DNA of 13,531 nucleotides from Deltaproteobacteria bacterium (GTDB lineage Bacteria; Myxococcota; B64-G9): contig QMME01000072.1 of NCBI GenBank assembly GCA_003647095.1, positions 1 through 13,531 on the forward strand, given 5' to 3'. Numbering within the stretch: the first letter of the stretch is position 1; every line of letters starts with the position of its first letter. The notes beneath the pieces were generated by a model that did not search any database, was not told the DNA's origin, and saw nothing but the letters and a program-made list of their open reading frames with translations. This document shows positions 11,952 through 13,531 of the stretch, piece after piece. Both the position numbers and the translations under genes were made by a program.

Positions 11952-13531
11952 ATGAGACAACCGATGTCGCTGGTGCTGGCGATCTTGCTGGTGACGGCCG
12001 CGGACGCCCGTGCCGGCTACCGCAAGACCTTCGAGCCGGGCAGCCTGATCATCCCCATGGACCTGGCCTGCCAGGACCACGGCATGCTGCAGGCCTACGG
12101 CCTGCTGTTCCAGCTGTTGCGCCAGGAGGTGAAGGTCTACTGGATCATCGACCAGGAGAAGACCTGGCACGCCGCCCCCTGCGACGCCGCCGGCGACGAG
12201 TGCGCCTGGGACTGCCTGGTGGAAGGATCGGGAGAGAAGTGCCCCTATCCCACCGCCAGTCCCGATTTCTTCGTCACCGCCGAGGTGGTCTGGGACGGCG
12301 AGGGCGGGGCCGACCCCGGCACCGACCTGGGCAACCACGGCTACCGGGGCGGGCCCTTCGTGATCGACTCGGCCGATGCCGCCGCCGCCCTGCCCATCAT
12401 CGACGCCTGGAACGACCGGGACCTCTGGGATGCCAATCCCTGGGCCCGGCGCAGCGTCTACCAGGTGGTCTCCGTGCACCGGGCCACGGCCCAGTTCGCC
12501 GGCTACGTGCGCAAGGAGATGGTGGCCGCTCCCACCATCGCCGTGTTCTCCGACGGCAACGAGGACATCGCCACCTCCTACCTCATCGCCGCCGGCATCA
12601 AGCAGTCGAACGGCCGGGAATTCCCCGACCGGAAGTGCGACCGGGTGCCCTGCGGCCCCGGCACGGAAAATCCCGACATGCTCACCGTGCCCAGCATCAT
12701 GGGCGACATGGGCACCTGCGACGCCCCCAACCTGGATCACCGCAACGGGGCCTTGTTCACCGCCGACGGCGTGCCCGCCTACTGCCAGATCATGAGCATG
12801 CACTGGGACGTCAGGGATCGCGAGACGGTCGAGTGCGACGGCAACGACTGCCCGGCCGACCAGGCCGATTGCCAGGGGTCGCCCATCACCTACCACGGCC
12901 ACGAGGTGGTCGCCGAGGTGCGGCAGTTCCTGGCCTTCCCGGTGCACTTCTTCGCCGAGTGCCAGGCGGTCAACGCCTACGAGAACACCACCCCCGATCC
13001 CCGGTGGCCCTTCCTGGACGACGCCGGCCGCGACGGCCACTTCCTCACCACCTACGGTGTGCCCCCGGACTGTGACAACGGCGCCTGCGCCGATGCCGAC
13101 TTCCAGTGCCTGGCCGGCGGCTGCGACTCGGGCACCCGCGACTGCTGCCTGCCCCGCGACGAAAAGGAGCGCGGCGCCGGGTTCATGATCGAGCAACGCC
13201 CGGACTCCGCCGACATCAAGGTGCTTCACCCCGAGGTTCCCTACAACCAGTTCGACGGCTTCTTCGAGACCGTCGGCGGCTCGGAGCAGGCCTACAACCT
13301 GTCGGACTTCCTGGGCACCAGATACCGCAACGACATGGAGGTGGTGTTCATAACCGGTCCCAGCGGCCCCGGGTTCCAGGACGTGTGGATGACCGGCTAC
13401 CTGGACGGCGAGTGCGACATCACCGATCCCTTCCTGGACGTGCCGGAGAACTGCCAGACCGGCAAGGTCAGCTACCTGGGCGGGCATCGCTACAACACCG
13501 CCGTGCCCCTGAGCGACAACCCCGACAGCCA
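11952..13531 (+). CDS. secreted cysteine-rich protein of unknown function, 3' end outside the window
   Basis: A reading frame of 526 codons starts at ATG 11952 and stays open to the window edge. AGGAGGG (11938-11944) lies 7 nt before the ATG. Residues 1-21 form a Sec signal peptide: a short basic start, a hydrophobic core and ADARA before the likely cut. The mature protein begins with a beta-strand/helix pattern, LIIPMD (about 32-37) then LQAYGLLFQLLRQ and VKVYWIID (60-67). APTIAVFSDGNEDIATSYL is at about 193-211. Six cysteines (374, 379, 386, 391, 398, 399) form a cluster, and many others suggest disulfides and an extracytoplasmic site. Near the edge is YLGGHRYN (about 508-515). The early layout reminds me of an amidotransferase-like fold in some poorly characterised proteins with an N-terminal I-P-M-D motif, but this is weak recall. 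I do not recognise the gene and assign no function. Confidence 0.85.
   Translation, partial: MRQPMSLVLAILLVTAADARAGYRKTFEPGSLIIPMDLACQDHGMLQAYGLLFQLLRQEVKVYWIIDQEKTWHAAPCDAAGDECAWDCLVEGSGEKCPYPTASPDFFVTAEVVWDGEGGADPGTDLGNHGYRGGPFVIDSADAAAALPIIDAWNDRDLWDANPWARRSVYQVVSVHRATAQFAGYVRKEMVAAPTIAVFSDGNEDIATSYLIAAGIKQSNGREFPDRKCDRVPCGPGTENPDMLTVPSIMGDMGTCDAPNLDHRNGALFTADGVPAYCQIMSMHWDVRDRETVECDGNDCPADQADCQGSPITYHGHEVVAEVRQFLAFPVHFFAECQAVNAYENTTPDPRWPFLDDAGRDGHFLTTYGVPPDCDNGACADADFQCLAGGCDSGTRDCCLPRDEKERGAGFMIEQRPDSADIKVLHPEVPYNQFDGFFETVGGSEQAYNLSDFLGTRYRNDMEVVFITGPSGPGFQDVWMTGYLDGECDITDPFLDVPENCQTGKVSYLGGHRYNTAVPLSDNPDS

Noticed and set aside
11876..13075. A 399-codon plus-strand frame overlapping the start of the secreted-protein gene
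   Set aside because: It is in a different frame from the one with the Shine-Dalgarno and signal peptide at 11952, and its product is Arg/Pro/Gly-rich low-complexity sequence.
11022..13487. An 821-codon minus-strand frame opposite the thioredoxin and the secreted protein
   Set aside because: Shadow of two plus-strand genes that have good ribosome sites and a signal peptide or CXXC motif. The product shows no motif.
1..13531. Search for CRISPR arrays, IS elements, tRNA/rRNA genes, phage genes or a defence island
   Set aside because: No regularly spaced repeats, no transposase or integrase-like protein, and no RNA gene was recognised. Composition is uniform across the window.

Overview
The window is a stretch of very GC-rich chromosome, clearly well above 60% GC by eye, from a Gram-negative-type bacterium. 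It carries nine genes packed with almost no intergenic space. Third codon positions are almost all G or C throughout, so I see no compositional island, no mobile element, no CRISPR array and no tRNA or rRNA. The gene content fits a high-GC deltaproteobacterium (Desulfuromonadota/Myxococcota-like): MEP-pathway Dxs next to TlyA, a zinc-ribbon rhomboid, a bifunctional formiminotransferase-cyclodeaminase, and a receiver/PEP-synthase-like hybrid. That placement is an inference from family distribution and is only moderately secure.

Layout. Bases 1-1409 hold the 3' three quarters of dxs, followed 6 nt later by tlyA (1416-2168). A rhomboid protease gene on the minus strand (2165-3328) meets tlyA tail to tail with overlapping stop codons. 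A 104-bp divergent promoter region separates it from a plus-strand pair, ftcD (3433-5100) and an AzgA-like purine permease (5125-6468). The permease again meets its minus-strand neighbour at a shared stop palindrome. That neighbour (6469-9453) is a 994-residue protein with two receiver-like domains and a PEP-synthase-type ATP-grasp domain, but no phosphohistidine or PEP-binding domain. Next, still on the minus strand, is gdhA (9541-10881), which ends in a strong intrinsic terminator. A 188-bp regulatory region with a perfect dyad separates gdhA from a thioredoxin carrying a long C-terminal extension (11070-11879). Last is the 5' part of a large secreted cysteine-rich protein that runs off the end (11952-13531).

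How the genes work together. dxs and tlyA look like a housekeeping co-transcription unit. ftcD plus the purine permease form a likely two-gene operon that could link purine uptake or breakdown to one-carbon/folate metabolism. ftcD (releasing glutamate or glycine) and gdhA both bear on nitrogen metabolism, but they are not one operon. The least explained genes are the receiver/ATP-grasp hybrid, the C-terminal domain of the thioredoxin and the secreted protein at the right edge. No gap between genes exceeds 300 bases.
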